From contig CANNFX010000003.1 in NCBI GenBank assembly GCA_947504025.1, positions 186,001 to 250,000 of the forward strand: a DNA stretch of 64,000 nt. Reading direction: 5' to 3'. Under the pieces are notes generated by a model. It saw only the letters and a list, made by a program, of their open reading frames with translations. It did not search any database and was not told the origin of the DNA. The translations under genes were made by a program, and so were the position numbers. The stretch comes from an uncultured Sphingomonadaceae bacterium. GTDB lineage: Bacteria > Pseudomonadota > Alphaproteobacteria > Sphingomonadales > Sphingomonadaceae. Below are positions 28,029-37,199 of this stretch, piece by piece; position 1 is the first letter of the stretch, and each line of letters begins with the position of its first letter.

Positions 28029-29236
28029 CGGTCACACTCCCCGAACACCACGTCGATTGCACCAAGGATGGCGGCTGCGTCGGGTAGCATGTGGCCGCGG
28101 CACATGAAGTCCATGGCCTGCAAGTGGCTGAAGGCCGTCGGGCGGATTTTGCAGCGATATGGTTTGTTGCTGCCATCCGCCACCAGATAGACGCCAAATT
28201 CGCCCTTGGGGCTTTCGGTCGCGACATACACTTCGCCGGCGGGCACTTTGAAGCCTTCGGTGTAGAGTTTGAAGTGATTGATCAGCGCTTCCATCGACTG
28301 CTTCATCTCGCCGCGTTTGGGCGGAGAAACCTTCGTGTCATCGCTGGCAATCGGACCTTCAGGCATCTCGGCAAGGCACTGCTTGATGATGCGGGCGGAC
28401 TGTTTCACTTCTTCGACGCGGACCATGAAGCGGTCATAGCAATCGCCATTAGTGCCAACGGGCACTTCGAAATGCATGCGGTCGTAAACATCATAAGGCT
28501 GCGACTTGCGCAGATCCCATGCGATGCCGCTACCGCGAATCATCGGGCCGGAGAAACCCCAAGCAACTGCGTCGTCTTTTTCGACCACAGCGATATCGAC
28601 ATTGCGTTGTTTGAAGATGCGGTTGTCGATCACCAGGCTCATCGCGTCGCCGAATAGTTCAGGCAGACGGCCATCGACCCAATCACCAATGTCGGTGAGC
28701 AGCTTCAGCGGCACATCCTGATGGACACCGCCGGGGCGGAAATAGGCGCTGTGCATCCGCGCACCCGAAGCCCGTTCGAAGAAGTTCATGCAATCTTCGC
28801 GCAGTTCGAACACCCAAAGGTTCGGCGTCATCGCGCCGACATCCATCACATGCGCCCCAATGTTGAGCATGTGGTTGGAAATGCGTGTCAGTTCGGCAAA
28901 CAATACGCGCAGATATTGCGCGCGCTCGGGCACTTCGACATTCAACAGCTTCTCGATCGCGAGAACGTAGCTATGTTCCTGACATAACGGAGAGCAGTAA
29001 TCGAGGCGGTCGAAATACGGCAACGCCTGCAGATAGGTCTTATGCTCGATCAGTTTTTCAGTGCCGCGATGCAGCAGGCCGACATGCGGATCGATGCGCT
29101 CGATGATCTCGCCGTCGAGTTCCATCACCATGCGCAAAACACCGTGCGCGGCAGGGTGCTGCGGACCGAAATTGATCGTGTAGTTGGAGATTACCTCGTC
29201 GCCAGTGGTGGGCGACTCTTCGAGCTGTACGCTCAT
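28025..29236 (-). CDS. nuoD: NADH-quinone oxidoreductase subunit D
   Basis: The 49-kDa subunit that, with NuoB and NuoH, forms the quinone site. The 403-residue protein contains [40 protein letters not shown] and the C-terminal DVVFGECDR, all family hallmarks. NuoC and NuoD are separate genes here, as in other alphaproteobacteria. The ATG overlaps the nuoC stop by 4 bp. Confidence 0.96.
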   Translation of the reverse strand: MSVQLEESPTTGDEVISNYTINFGPQHPAAHGVLRMVMELDGEIIERIDPHVGLLHRGTEKLIEHKTYLQALPYFDRLDYCSPLCQEHSYVLAIEKLLNVEVPERAQYLRVLFAELTRISNHMLNIGAHVMDVGAMTPNLWVFELREDCMNFFERASGARMHSAYFRPGGVHQDVPLKLLTDIGDWVDGRLPELFGDAMSLVIDNRIFKQRNVDIAVVEKDDAVAWGFSGPMIRGSGIAWDLRKSQPYDVYDRMHFEVPVGTNGDCYDRFMVRVEEVKQSARIIKQCLAEMPEGPIASDDTKVSPPKRGEMKQSMEALINHFKLYTEGFKVPAGEVYVATESPKGEFGVYLVADGSNKPYRCKIRPTAFSHLQAMDFMCRGHMLPDAAAILGAIDVVFGECDR

Positions 29237-30000
29237 GATTTGTCACCCTTCTTCGGCTTAGAGGCTTTCGGCTTGGTTTTGGCCTTCGGCTTTGCAGCTT
29301 TCTTGGCCGGGGTTTTCTTCGCAGCAGTCTTCTTCGCCGCCGGCTTGGCCTTCGCCTCGGCCTTTGGAGCTGGTGCAGCGGGTACTTCAGCCTTTTCATC
29401 ACCTGGCAGAATGTAATCCGCACCTTCCCATGGGCTCATAAAGTCAAACTGCCGCAAATCCTGTGCGAGCTCGACTGGCTCATAGACAACGCGCTTATCT
29501 TCTTCGGAATAGCGCAGCTCGGTATAGCCAGTAAGCGGGAAGTCCTTGCGGAAAGGATGCCCTTCGAAACCATAGTCTGTCAGAATGCGGCGCAAGTCGG
29601 TGTTGCCATCGAACAGCACGCCATAAAGGTCGAATACCTCACGCTCTAACCAACCGGCATTAGGCCAAAGGCCCGTTGCAGTCGGAACCGGCGTCGCCTC
29701 ATCAGTCGAAACCTTCAGCATGATACGATGGTTCTTCGTCAGAGACAGCAACATGTACACAACTTCGAACCGCTCGTTGCGGTCTGGGTAGTCGGCGCCA
29801 GCAATTTCCATCAGCTGCTGATATTCGTGATCGTCACGCAAAATGCGCAACGCATCTTCGATATCATCGCGTTTGATGCTGAAGATGAGTTCGCCATTAG
29901 CCTCATGTGCGCCAAGCATCATGCTGCTGAACGCCCTGCCCAGAGTCTTCATGACGCCGTCGTGACTGGCGCTTTTCGGGGCGGAGTGGACAACGGTCAT
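29233..30000 (-). CDS. nuoC: NADH-quinone oxidoreductase subunit C with a Lys/Ala/Pro-rich tail
   Basis: The 30-kDa subunit of the connecting domain of complex I. Residues 1-199 contain the family core, with [32 protein letters not shown] and [18 protein letters not shown]. Residues 200-255 form a low-complexity tail made almost only of Lys, Ala and Pro (for example [16 protein letters not shown]), like a histone H1 C-terminus. The tail is encoded in frame and followed directly by nuoD with a 4-bp overlap. Its role is unknown; an RNA, membrane or partner contact is possible. Confidence 0.95.
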   Translation of the reverse strand: MTVVHSAPKSASHDGVMKTLGRAFSSMMLGAHEANGELIFSIKRDDIEDALRILRDDHEYQQLMEIAGADYPDRNERFEVVYMLLSLTKNHRIMLKVSTDEATPVPTATGLWPNAGWLEREVFDLYGVLFDGNTDLRRILTDYGFEGHPFRKDFPLTGYTELRYSEEDKRVVYEPVELAQDLRQFDFMSPWEGADYILPGDEKAEVPAAPAPKAEAKAKPAAKKTAAKKTPAKKAAKPKAKTKPKASKPKKGDKS

Positions 30001-30539
30001 GCGCCTGCCACCTTAATTGAAGAAATGAAGCGGTCGATGACCATATCCATGTTCGCGGAAGAACCATCAGCGGCAAGAGGGCCGCCTACGACCGCGAGTA
30101 GTATCTTGTTTTTCGCGATCTCAATCACACTCGTTTGCGCTTTATAATCTTCGCTGGTTTCGGCGTTCTTGAATGCGCGACGGCCGTCGATAATAAAGCT
30201 TGCGGACTCATCTAACTGCTCCGCTTGAGCAGTTGCCGAATCCAAAACCATATCGAATAAGGACAAGTCTTCTAGTTGGTCTTCGGGGACTGCAACGATC
30301 GAGGCGACCATGGTCATCTTGCCTTGCAAGCAGAATACACGTGCCTGTTTGTCCGGGCCCAAACCCGGGCTTGTACCTGACGGCACCGCCTCAAGTTTCT
30401 CCATCTCGTCGGCTGCGCATGGCACCTCAACAGAAAAGCTCTGATCGGGAGATTGATACCTCGCCCATTCATCCTGCTGCGCAGGAGCGGCAGCAAGGAA
30501 CAGGCCCGCGAAACCAGTTAGAATAGCTGCGAAACTCAC
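29997..30539 (-). CDS. predicted secreted protein embedded between nuoB and nuoC
   Basis: Unrecognised 180-residue protein starting at GTG, which overlaps the nuoB stop, and whose TGA overlaps the nuoC ATG. It has a signal-peptide-like start ([18 protein letters not shown]) and a soluble domain with [19 protein letters not shown], a pattern seen in PsbP-like and similar periplasmic proteins, and two cysteines. Coupling on both sides suggests a long-established member of the operon. Function unknown. Confidence 0.78.
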   Translation of the reverse strand: MSFAAILTGFAGLFLAAAPAQQDEWARYQSPDQSFSVEVPCAADEMEKLEAVPSGTSPGLGPDKQARVFCLQGKMTMVASIVAVPEDQLEDLSLFDMVLDSATAQAEQLDESASFIIDGRRAFKNAETSEDYKAQTSVIEIAKNKILLAVVGGPLAADGSSANMDMVIDRFISSIKVAGA

Positions 30540-31105
30540 CGCTCTATCGTCCCTGAACGGCGGATCTTTCGCTGCAACTGCATAACGCCATAGAGCAATG
30601 CTTCGGCAGTAGGCGGACAGCCTGGAATGTAAATATCGACTGGTACGATCCGGTCACAGCCACGAACGACCGAATAGCTGTAATGGTAATAACCGCCGCC
30701 ATTCGCGCAGCTGCCCATCGAAATGACGTATTTCGGCTCCGACATCTGGTCATAAACTTTGCGCAGCGCTGGTGCCATTTTGTTGCACAGCGTGCCCGCC
30801 ACGATCATCACATCGGACTGGCGCGGGCTAGCGCGCGGAGCGATGCCGAAACGCTCCATATCGTAACGTGGCATGTTCACATGGATCATCTCGACCGCGC
30901 AGCAGGCGAGGCCGAACGTCATCCACCACAGTGAACCGGTGCGGGCCCATTGGAACAAGTCTTCGGTGCTTGCGACGAGGAAGCCCTTGTCATTCACTTC
31001 AGCCTGCATGGCCTTGAAATAGTCCGCATCAGGCTGCAGCACCTGCCCTGCTTTCGCAGTCGGCATCGCTTCTGGAACGCGGATGGTGGTTTCGTTCACT
31101 CCCAT
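30536..31105 (-). CDS. nuoB: NADH-quinone oxidoreductase subunit B
   Basis: Holds the terminal cluster N2 that reduces quinone. The 189-residue protein has the tandem cysteines in [10 protein letters not shown] and further ligands in [16 protein letters not shown] and [18 protein letters not shown] chose the ATG at 31105 ([14 protein letters not shown]) because GGGAG lies upstream and the frame beyond it runs inside nuoA. It overlaps nuoA by 10 bp. Confidence 0.96.
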   Translation of the reverse strand: MGVNETTIRVPEAMPTAKAGQVLQPDADYFKAMQAEVNDKGFLVASTEDLFQWARTGSLWWMTFGLACCAVEMIHVNMPRYDMERFGIAPRASPRQSDVMIVAGTLCNKMAPALRKVYDQMSEPKYVISMGSCANGGGYYHYSYSVVRGCDRIVPVDIYIPGCPPTAEALLYGVMQLQRKIRRSGTIER

Positions 31106-31485
31106 TCGAGAGCTCCCTTCTTCCAAGCATAGGCGAGGCCGACACCCAATTCAGCGAGAAAAATCATCATCGTGATCCAACCGGCCCAACCGGTCATGTC
31201 GAGGCTGACCGCCCATGGGAACAGGAACGCCGCCTCCAGATCAAAGATGATGAAGAGAATTGCGACTAGGTAGAAGCGCACGTCGAATTGGCTGCGCGGA
31301 TCTTCGAATGCAGGAAAGCCGCACTCATACTCACTGTTCTTTTCGGTGTTCGGGCGATGCGTCCCCGTCAGGCGCGAAACGCCCATCGGTAAGAACACAA
31401 ACAGCGCCGACAATCCCACTGCAATAAACAGGAAAATCAGGATCGGCAGATATTCAGCTAGATAGTCCAAAGGAATGACTCGCAA
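31096..31485 (-). CDS. nuoA: NADH-quinone oxidoreductase subunit A
   Basis: Three-helix membrane subunit and first gene of the complex I operon. The 129-residue protein has [20 protein letters not shown] in the conserved loop and [18 protein letters not shown] helix sequence (here [14 protein letters not shown]). The frame begins at TTG (31485) with no good ribosome site; a second TTG five codons in is an alternative. The operon promoter should lie in the 153-bp gap shared with the divergent YbjN-domain gene; I could not pick a convincing -35/-10 pair. Confidence 0.93.
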   Translation of the reverse strand: MRVIPLDYLAEYLPILIFLFIAVGLSALFVFLPMGVSRLTGTHRPNTEKNSEYECGFPAFEDPRSQFDVRFYLVAILFIIFDLEAAFLFPWAVSLDMTGWAGWITMMIFLAELGVGLAYAWKKGALEWE

Positions 31486-31638
31486 GCACTTGAGGGTTTT
31501 GCCAGCGCACTAGTCCTGCCTAAAGGCGAGAGCAAGGGGTTCTCGGCGTTTTGTACCGTTTCCATTCCCAAAAAAGTGAGTCGGCTTTTCTGAGTTATCG
31601 TGTAGACCGCTGCAATGTAAATAAAGTGGGAGTAAACA

Positions 31639-32124
31639 GTGCGACACGGACAACTCGGTCAATTCTTTGCGGCAGCCGTTCTGGCGACTCTCGCGGTACC
31701 GGCAACCGCCCAGAATGTAGTTGCTGATCATGAGCAAATCGCTTCTGTAATGCAGGAGGCGGGCTACAAAGCCACGCTGAATGGCGAAGGTGATAGCCGG
31801 TATCTTCGAAGCTCGAGTGGCGGGTATAAATTCTCGGCTCTTTTCTATGGCTGTGATGACGATGGGGCCAACTGCAAAACAATCCAGTTTTATGCAGGCT
31901 TCACACCGAAAACGAAGCCGTCATTGCAATCGATGAATGACTATGCCGCCAAGAATCGCTGGGGCCGAATTTATCTCGACAGCGACGGCGATCCGGTAAT
32001 CGAAATGGATATCGATCTGGAAGATGGCGGGATGTCCCCAGAGTTGTTCAAGGATAATCTCGAATATTGGGACACAATCATGGGTGTGTTCGCGAAATTT
32101 GTTTTCGCAAATGACAATGGTTAA
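31639..32124 (+). CDS. secreted YbjN-domain protein
   Basis: The 161-residue protein starts at GTG with GGGAG eight bases upstream, and has a signal peptide (start MRHGQLGQFFAAAVLATLA, cleavage likely after ATA). The rest matches the YbjN pattern: an N-terminal helix (IASVMQEAGYKATL), a central sheet with YGCDDDGANCKTIQFYAGF, then NDYAAKNRWGRIYLD. YbjN proteins are linked to motility and stress in enterics, but their biochemistry is unknown. It diverges from nuoA and ends at a strong bidirectional terminator. Confidence 0.8.
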   Translation: MRHGQLGQFFAAAVLATLAVPATAQNVVADHEQIASVMQEAGYKATLNGEGDSRYLRSSSGGYKFSALFYGCDDDGANCKTIQFYAGFTPKTKPSLQSMNDYAAKNRWGRIYLDSDGDPVIEMDIDLEDGGMSPELFKDNLEYWDTIMGVFAKFVFANDNG

Positions 32125-32133
32125 GCCGGATTG

Positions 32134-32168
32134 AAAACGGTCTCACGACACCTTCGTGAGACCGTTTT
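32134..32168. terminator. bidirectional intrinsic terminator
   Basis: A perfect 15-bp stem (left arm AAAACGGTCTCACGA) with a 5-base loop, with A-run at one base and T-run at the other, lies between two convergent genes. It should stop transcription from the YbjN-domain gene (+) and from the aldehyde dehydrogenase gene (-). Confidence 0.9.
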
Positions 32169-32170
32169 AT

Positions 32171-33610
32171 TCATTTTTTCAACTGTGTCGCCAGCGCTTT
32201 CTGAGTTGCCTTTCCGTAAGGCGGTTTGAGCCCGGCGAGGCCGGCAATATCAAACTTTGACTGGCTGAATACCGAGCGTGTGTGGCTGAATTCCTTGAAG
32301 CCTTCCGTACCGTGATACGACCCCATTCCCGACGGGCCGACGCCGCCAAATGGCATGTCTTCCATCGAAATATGGAAAATCACATCGTTGACTGTCACAC
32401 CCCCAGAAATCGTACGTTGTAGAACTTTCTCGCGTTCGTTCTCATCACTACCAAAGTAATACAGCCCTAACGGCCGGTCGTTTTCGTTGACGTAATCAAC
32501 TGCATCATCGACCACCTTATAGGTTCTGACCGGCAGCACTGGGCCAAAGATTTCTTCTTCCATCGCCATCATATCGTCGGTGACATTGCGGAGAATGGTG
32601 AGCGGCATTTTACGAGAATTAGTGTTAGAGAAATCCTCTTCAGCAGGGTTGACCTCAATCACTTCGGCACCCTTGTCGCGGGCATCCTGAACCATATTTT
32701 GCAAGCGGTCGAAATGCCTATCTGTCACGATTGAAGCATAATCATCATTATCAAGCAGGGTCGGATACATGTTGCGCGCAGCAAGTTCGACGGAAGCGAT
32801 TGCCCCCTCCTCCAGTTCCTCTGGTACCATCATATAATCCGGTGCGAGGCATATCTGACCAGCATTGAGCATTTTGCCAATGGCAATGCGCTCGCCCGCC
32901 TTTTCGATATCAGCACTGCGCCCCAGAACAACGGGCGATTTACCCCCAAGTTCAAGGGTAACGGGTACGAGGTTCTTGGCCGCCGCTTCCATGACTTTAC
33001 GGCCAGTGGCAGTCGATCCGGTGAACACCAGATGATCGAATGCAAGACCCGAAAATTCCTGCGCGACTTCTGGGCTACCGGTGAAGACCGTGACCTCCTC
33101 GTCAGAAAAGTATTTTTCAACCAGCTCTTTGGTCAATTCACTAGTCTTCTCTGTGAACTCGCTAGGCTTGATCATCGCACGGTTACCCGCAGCGAATATC
33201 TGCATCAGCGGACCGAATGAAAGGTTCACCGGGAAATTCCAAGGGCTCAATATGCCAATCACTCCCTTAGGCTCGAAGCGGACTTCAGCTTTTCCTCCAA
33301 GTAGCCCAAGCGGGAATTGTACCTTACGCTTTTCCGGGCGCGCCCATTTGTCGATGTTCTTTAGGCAATATTTGCCGAAATTCACCGTACCAGCGATATC
33401 GGTGATCATACTCTGCGGCACACTACGACTGCCGAAGTCTTCGCTCATCGCTTCGCAAAGCGCGTCGCGATTGTCTATCAACAACGCGATCGCACGCTTG
33501 ATCCTGTCTTTGCGTTCAGAGAGTGCTTCAGGCCGCGCATCGGTGAATGCCTTGCGCTGCTTGTCGAGTGCCTGCTGCATATGAGTAGGCTGGGCGCTTG
33601 GTTCAGTCAT
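32171..33610 (-). CDS. aldehyde dehydrogenase, coniferyl-aldehyde type
   Basis: NAD(P)-dependent oxidation of an aldehyde to the acid. The 479-residue protein has the cofactor-binding SPWNFPVNLSFGPLMQIFAA (about 122-141), the general base in TLELGGKSP (Glu220) and the catalytic Cys254 in LNAGQICLAPDY. The short form without an N-terminal extension, the PDY after the cysteine, and the GGVTVNDVIFH segment fit the coniferyl aldehyde dehydrogenase (CalB) and class 3 ALDH group. The true substrate cannot be read from sequence; long-chain or aromatic aldehydes are likely. It diverges from the thiolase gene. Confidence 0.9.
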   Translation of the reverse strand: MTEPSAQPTHMQQALDKQRKAFTDARPEALSERKDRIKRAIALLIDNRDALCEAMSEDFGSRSVPQSMITDIAGTVNFGKYCLKNIDKWARPEKRKVQFPLGLLGGKAEVRFEPKGVIGILSPWNFPVNLSFGPLMQIFAAGNRAMIKPSEFTEKTSELTKELVEKYFSDEEVTVFTGSPEVAQEFSGLAFDHLVFTGSTATGRKVMEAAAKNLVPVTLELGGKSPVVLGRSADIEKAGERIAIGKMLNAGQICLAPDYMMVPEELEEGAIASVELAARNMYPTLLDNDDYASIVTDRHFDRLQNMVQDARDKGAEVIEVNPAEEDFSNTNSRKMPLTILRNVTDDMMAMEEEIFGPVLPVRTYKVVDDAVDYVNENDRPLGLYYFGSDENEREKVLQRTISGGVTVNDVIFHISMEDMPFGGVGPSGMGSYHGTEGFKEFSHTRSVFSQSKFDIAGLAGLKPPYGKATQKALATQLKK

Positions 33611-33761
33611 TGCTCGTCTCTCCGGTTTTGATTTGCTACCTTATTCGCCCAACGGCCAAGCGAACGCAAGTTTATCGAGCAACCAAAACCGCTCCATTGC
33701 CAATACCGCAGCGCAGCATTACGTACATCCACAACCTATCCCTCAAGCGAAAGCTACAACT

Positions 33762-34958
33762 ATGCCCGCATTTTCCGCCGCCGATCCGATCGTCATTCTG
33801 AGCTATGCACGCACACCGATGGGCAGCATGCAGGGCGCATTGTCCGATGCATCTGCGACTGATCTTGGCGCGACCGCAGTGAAGGCTGCGGTTGAGCGAG
33901 CTGGAATCGATGGCGGCGACACAGATCGTGTATACATGGGCTGCGTTCTTCCTGCCGGCCTGGGTCAGGCCCCCGCCCGCCAGGCTGCGATCAAAGCGGG
34001 CCTCCCAAAGAGCGTCGAGGCGACCACTGTAAACAAGGTCTGCGGTTCAGGCATGCAAACGATCATTATGGGGACAGAAGCGCTAGCCAGCGGCACGGCT
34101 GATATGATCGTCGCGGGCGGTATGGAAAGCATGACTAACGCCCCGTATCTGCTCAAGAAGCACCGGTCCGGCGCACGCATTGGTCACGACACCGCTTATG
34201 ACCACATGTTCCTCGATGGTTTGGAAGATGCCTATGAGGAAGGCCGTGCGATGGGTACTTTCGCCCAGGGCACTGCCAATGACTATCAACTAACGCGTGA
34301 GAGCATGGATGAATATTCTATAGAGTCTCTCCGCCGTGCCAACGCCGCAATCGAAAACGGTGCCTTTGCTGGTGAAGTCGTGCCAGTAACAATCACGAAC
34401 CGCCGCGGCGAAACGATCATTGATACAGACGAAGCCCCCGGTCGCGGCAAGCCCGACAAAATTCCGACGCTCCGTCCGGCATTCGCCAAGGACGGTACAA
34501 TCACCGCAGCGACATCCAGTTCAATCTCTGATGGTGCAGCAGCAGTTGTCCTGACACGCGAAAGCGTTGCCAAAGACAAGAGCCTCACTCCCGTCGCCCA
34601 GATTGTTGCAATGGCAGCCCATGCTCGCGAACCTTCCGAATTCACTATCGCACCTGTTGGTGCAATCGAGAAGGTTCTTGGGAATGCCGGTTGGTCGGTC
34701 GGCGATGTCGACCTTTGGGAAGTGAATGAAGCTTTTGCCTGTGTCGCCATGTTTGCGATGAAGGATATCGGTATCCCGCATGATAAGATCAACGTAAATG
34801 GCGGCGGTACGGCGCTGGGGCACCCTATTGGTGCCAGCGGTACACGAATCGTTGTGACGCTGATCAATGCACTTAAAGAACAGGGCAAGAAACGAGGTGT
34901 TGCCAGCCTATGTATCGGTGGTGGCGAAGCAACTGCGGTTGCGATTGAACTCATCTAA
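33762..34958 (+). CDS. acetyl-CoA C-acetyltransferase (thiolase)
   Basis: Thiolase joining or cleaving acyl-CoA and acetyl-CoA. The 398-residue protein shows the nucleophile Cys94 in TVNKVCGSGMQ, the active-site His in GGGTALGHPIGASG, and the second Cys near the C-terminus (SLCIGGGEATA). I chose the ATG at 33762 (MPAFSAADPIVILSYARTPM); the frame is open upstream to 33633 but that part is not thiolase sequence. A biosynthetic (acetoacetyl-CoA) or degradative role cannot be separated here, and no other gene of a PHB or isoleucine pathway lies nearby. Confidence 0.92.
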   Translation: MPAFSAADPIVILSYARTPMGSMQGALSDASATDLGATAVKAAVERAGIDGGDTDRVYMGCVLPAGLGQAPARQAAIKAGLPKSVEATTVNKVCGSGMQTIIMGTEALASGTADMIVAGGMESMTNAPYLLKKHRSGARIGHDTAYDHMFLDGLEDAYEEGRAMGTFAQGTANDYQLTRESMDEYSIESLRRANAAIENGAFAGEVVPVTITNRRGETIIDTDEAPGRGKPDKIPTLRPAFAKDGTITAATSSSISDGAAAVVLTRESVAKDKSLTPVAQIVAMAAHAREPSEFTIAPVGAIEKVLGNAGWSVGDVDLWEVNEAFACVAMFAMKDIGIPHDKINVNGGGTALGHPIGASGTRIVVTLINALKEQGKKRGVASLCIGGGEATAVAIELI

Positions 34959-35035
34959 TCAACTAGTTGTTCCATGGGCTATGCTCATTGCAATTCCGGT
35001 GTTAGGTAGCGCGCAGGGTCATAGGGAGAAAATTG

Positions 35036-35434
35036 ATGAAGAGAATTATTGCAATTGCCAGTGTCGCCGTACTTGCGGCTTGCTCACCCGCTGCCGAAGC
35101 ACCTGCTGAAGAAGCAGTCGCTGAAGCACCCGCTGAGGAAAGCATGGCTGGCACCTACGATGTGACAACCGAAGAAGGCACAGGATCAACGACTATCGAT
35201 GTTGATGGCAATTATACCAATACAGTTGATGGCGAAGCTACCGAAACCGGTACCGTTGCCCGCGTAGATGGCAAAGCCTGCTTCACTTCTTCTGAGGAAG
35301 GTGCCGAAGCCGTATGCTGGACCGACGGCGAACCTGCTGAAGACGGCAGCTGGGTTGCAACTTCTGACGACGGTACAGAGGTAACAGTCCGCCGCGCCGA
35401 CGAAGAAGCTGCTGACGATGCGGCTGCAATGTAA
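35036..35434 (+). CDS. small acidic lipoprotein
   Basis: The 132-residue protein has a type II signal peptide with lipobox LAAC at residues 14-17 (start MKRIIAIASVAVLAAC), then a Pro/Ala/Glu repeat (APAEEAVAEAPAEE), then a beta-rich domain with two cysteines, and an acidic Ala-rich end. GGGAG lies upstream of the ATG. It is followed by a clear terminator, so it is probably a single-gene unit. Function unknown; abundance in the envelope is plausible but not shown. Confidence 0.85.
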   Translation: MKRIIAIASVAVLAACSPAAEAPAEEAVAEAPAEESMAGTYDVTTEEGTGSTTIDVDGNYTNTVDGEATETGTVARVDGKACFTSSEEGAEAVCWTDGEPAEDGSWVATSDDGTEVTVRRADEEAADDAAAM

Positions 35435-35460
35435 TTCAGCCTAATGGTTGGATATTGAGA

Positions 35461-35487
35461 GGGCGGTCCTGAGGGGCCGCCCTTTTT
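35461..35487 (+). terminator. intrinsic terminator after the lipoprotein gene
   Basis: A 9-bp stem (GGGCGGTCC pairing with GGGCCGCCC with one G-T pair) and a TGAG loop, followed by TTTTT. It sits 26 bp after the lipoprotein stop and just before the end of the convergent SH3-domain gene. Confidence 0.9.
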
Positions 35488-35490
35488 ACG

Positions 35491-35958
35491 TCAAGGCTCG
35501 CCGTCACCCCACAGACGATCAGCCTTTATCCAACCAGCGCGGCCCTTGATATCAAGCTTGCACCAGTTCTTCTGGCAATCGCCTAACGTTCCAACGACAC
35601 CTGGTGCCACTTTCCATTTAAGCGGTGTGCCCTCGCCAGCTCCTTCACGCATTTCTGTCGGTTCTTCCCCAATCACAATTGCACCGCGTTCAGGCGTCAA
35701 CAAACGTGCGACCACCCAACCCTGCGTTCCGTCGGGATCCTGGATCAAACGCCAACCTTCCATCCGGCGAATAACGCGGACTGGCAGGCCTTGCCGCTTG
35801 TACACCCAATCAATTTTATAATCAGCGCTGGGTCCAACCCGCATGTTCACTTCCGTTGCACGCATAGATGCCCAATAGGGAACATCCCGGTCCTGGGCGC
35901 TAGCGGGAACGGAAAGCGTGAGGAGCGTTGCTGCGGCTATTTTGACTGTGCTTTTCAT
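35491..35958 (-). CDS. secreted bacterial SH3-domain protein
   Basis: The 155-residue protein begins MKSTVKIAAATLLTLSV with a signal peptide ending at ASAQ. It has a bacterial SH3 domain with TEVNMRVGPSADYKIDWVYK and a second repeat with CQKNWCKLDIKGRAGWIKAD. Such proteins are exported and often bind peptidoglycan or modulate wall enzymes; the ligand here is not known. I used the ATG at 35958; the open frame extending to 36186 overlaps the divergent dehydrogenase gene and lacks coding character. Confidence 0.85.
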   Translation of the reverse strand: MKSTVKIAAATLLTLSVPASAQDRDVPYWASMRATEVNMRVGPSADYKIDWVYKRQGLPVRVIRRMEGWRLIQDPDGTQGWVVARLLTPERGAIVIGEEPTEMREGAGEGTPLKWKVAPGVVGTLGDCQKNWCKLDIKGRAGWIKADRLWGDGEP

Positions 35959-36065
35959 AGAACGAGTCCATAACGCCGGAGCCCTGCTCGCTTCAAGGCC
36001 AAGCCGAGTTAAATGCGGCATGATTGCTTGACCACCCAGCCCTGCCCGTCCTAGCGCGGCGTATA

Positions 36066-37088
36066 ATGTCTCAACCAGTATCATCTTCTCCGCAGAATCG
36101 GCGCGTAACCGGCACACCTCGCGTAATCGTGACCCGCCATCTGATGCCCACCATCGAGGCGCGTATGGATGAACTGTTCGATACACAGCTCAACACCGAA
36201 GACGAGATCATGAGCCGCGACGAATTGATCGCTGCGATGGCTGATACCGATGTGCTCGTGCCGACGGTCACAGACCGAATTGATGCGGCGATGATTGCGG
36301 AGGCCGGTGACCAACTTGGCCTAATCGCCAGCTTTGGTGCAGGAACGGATCATATCGACCTGAAGGCCGCCCGCGACCACAAAATCATGGTCACCAACAC
36401 GCCCGGTGTTTTCACAGATGACACTGCGGACCTTACGATGGCGCTGATCATCGGCGTTCCGCGCCGTATTCGCGAAGGTGTGAGCCTGATCCGTAAAGGC
36501 GAATGGACCGGCTGGGCGCCATCGGGAATGCTTGGCCGGAGGCTTGGCGGCAAGGTACTTGGCATTGTCGGCATGGGCCGGATCGGTCAGGCCGTGGCAC
36601 ACCGCGCGAAGGCGTTTGGGCTCGATGTAGTCTATCACAACCGTAAGCCGTTACCCGAAGCGTTGGAGCGCATGTTAGGTGCGACTTATGTCGAAGACCT
36701 GGACACGCTCCTATCCGCTTCTGACATCGTCACACTGCACTGCCCCTACACTGACGCGACACATGAAATGATCAATGAGCGGACATTGGGTCTGATGAAA
36801 GCAGGCGCAGCGCTGATCAATACAGCGCGAGGTGACCTGGTGGATCAGGAAGCATTATTGGCCGCAATCTACGACGGACACCTCGTGGGTGCGGGTCTCG
36901 ATGTATATCCTGATGAACCGAAGGTTGATCCGCGATTGCTCTCTCACCCAAACATCATGACCCTCCCCCATATTGGCAGCGCTACGGCTGAGGGCCGCGA
37001 GGCATCGGGCGAAAAGGTAATTGCCAATATTCGCTTCTGGGCGGACGGGCACCGCCCACCTGATCAGGTGCTCGACGCTCTGGTTTAA
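36066..37088 (+). CDS. D-isomer-specific 2-hydroxyacid dehydrogenase (glyoxylate/hydroxypyruvate reductase type)
   Basis: NAD(P)H-dependent reduction of a 2-oxoacid such as glyoxylate or hydroxypyruvate. The 340-residue protein has the Rossmann motif GIVGMGRIGQAVAHRA, the substrate Arg in NTARGDLVDQEAL, and the catalytic His in LPHIGSATAEGR. The segment FGAGTDHIDLKAA matches the D-glycerate dehydrogenase group. I chose the ATG at 36066 over a TTG at 36024. It diverges from the SH3 gene by 107 bp and ends 111 bp before the ammonium transporter gene. Confidence 0.9.
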   Translation: MSQPVSSSPQNRRVTGTPRVIVTRHLMPTIEARMDELFDTQLNTEDEIMSRDELIAAMADTDVLVPTVTDRIDAAMIAEAGDQLGLIASFGAGTDHIDLKAARDHKIMVTNTPGVFTDDTADLTMALIIGVPRRIREGVSLIRKGEWTGWAPSGMLGRRLGGKVLGIVGMGRIGQAVAHRAKAFGLDVVYHNRKPLPEALERMLGATYVEDLDTLLSASDIVTLHCPYTDATHEMINERTLGLMKAGAALINTARGDLVDQEALLAAIYDGHLVGAGLDVYPDEPKVDPRLLSHPNIMTLPHIGSATAEGREASGEKVIANIRFWADGHRPPDQVLDALV

Positions 37089-37199
37089 CCGTCTCGATTT
37101 GTAGCAACTGCAAACCGGCGCTTGTCTCCCCACGCAATTTTCGCCAAATAGCTCGCAAATGAGCATTCGCCGCTGCGTCTGCCCAGGGAGATTTCTGTA

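Noticed and set aside
37089..37199. Sigma-54 promoter for amtB
   Set aside because: No TGGCAC-N5-TTGC-type sequence could be found in the gap.
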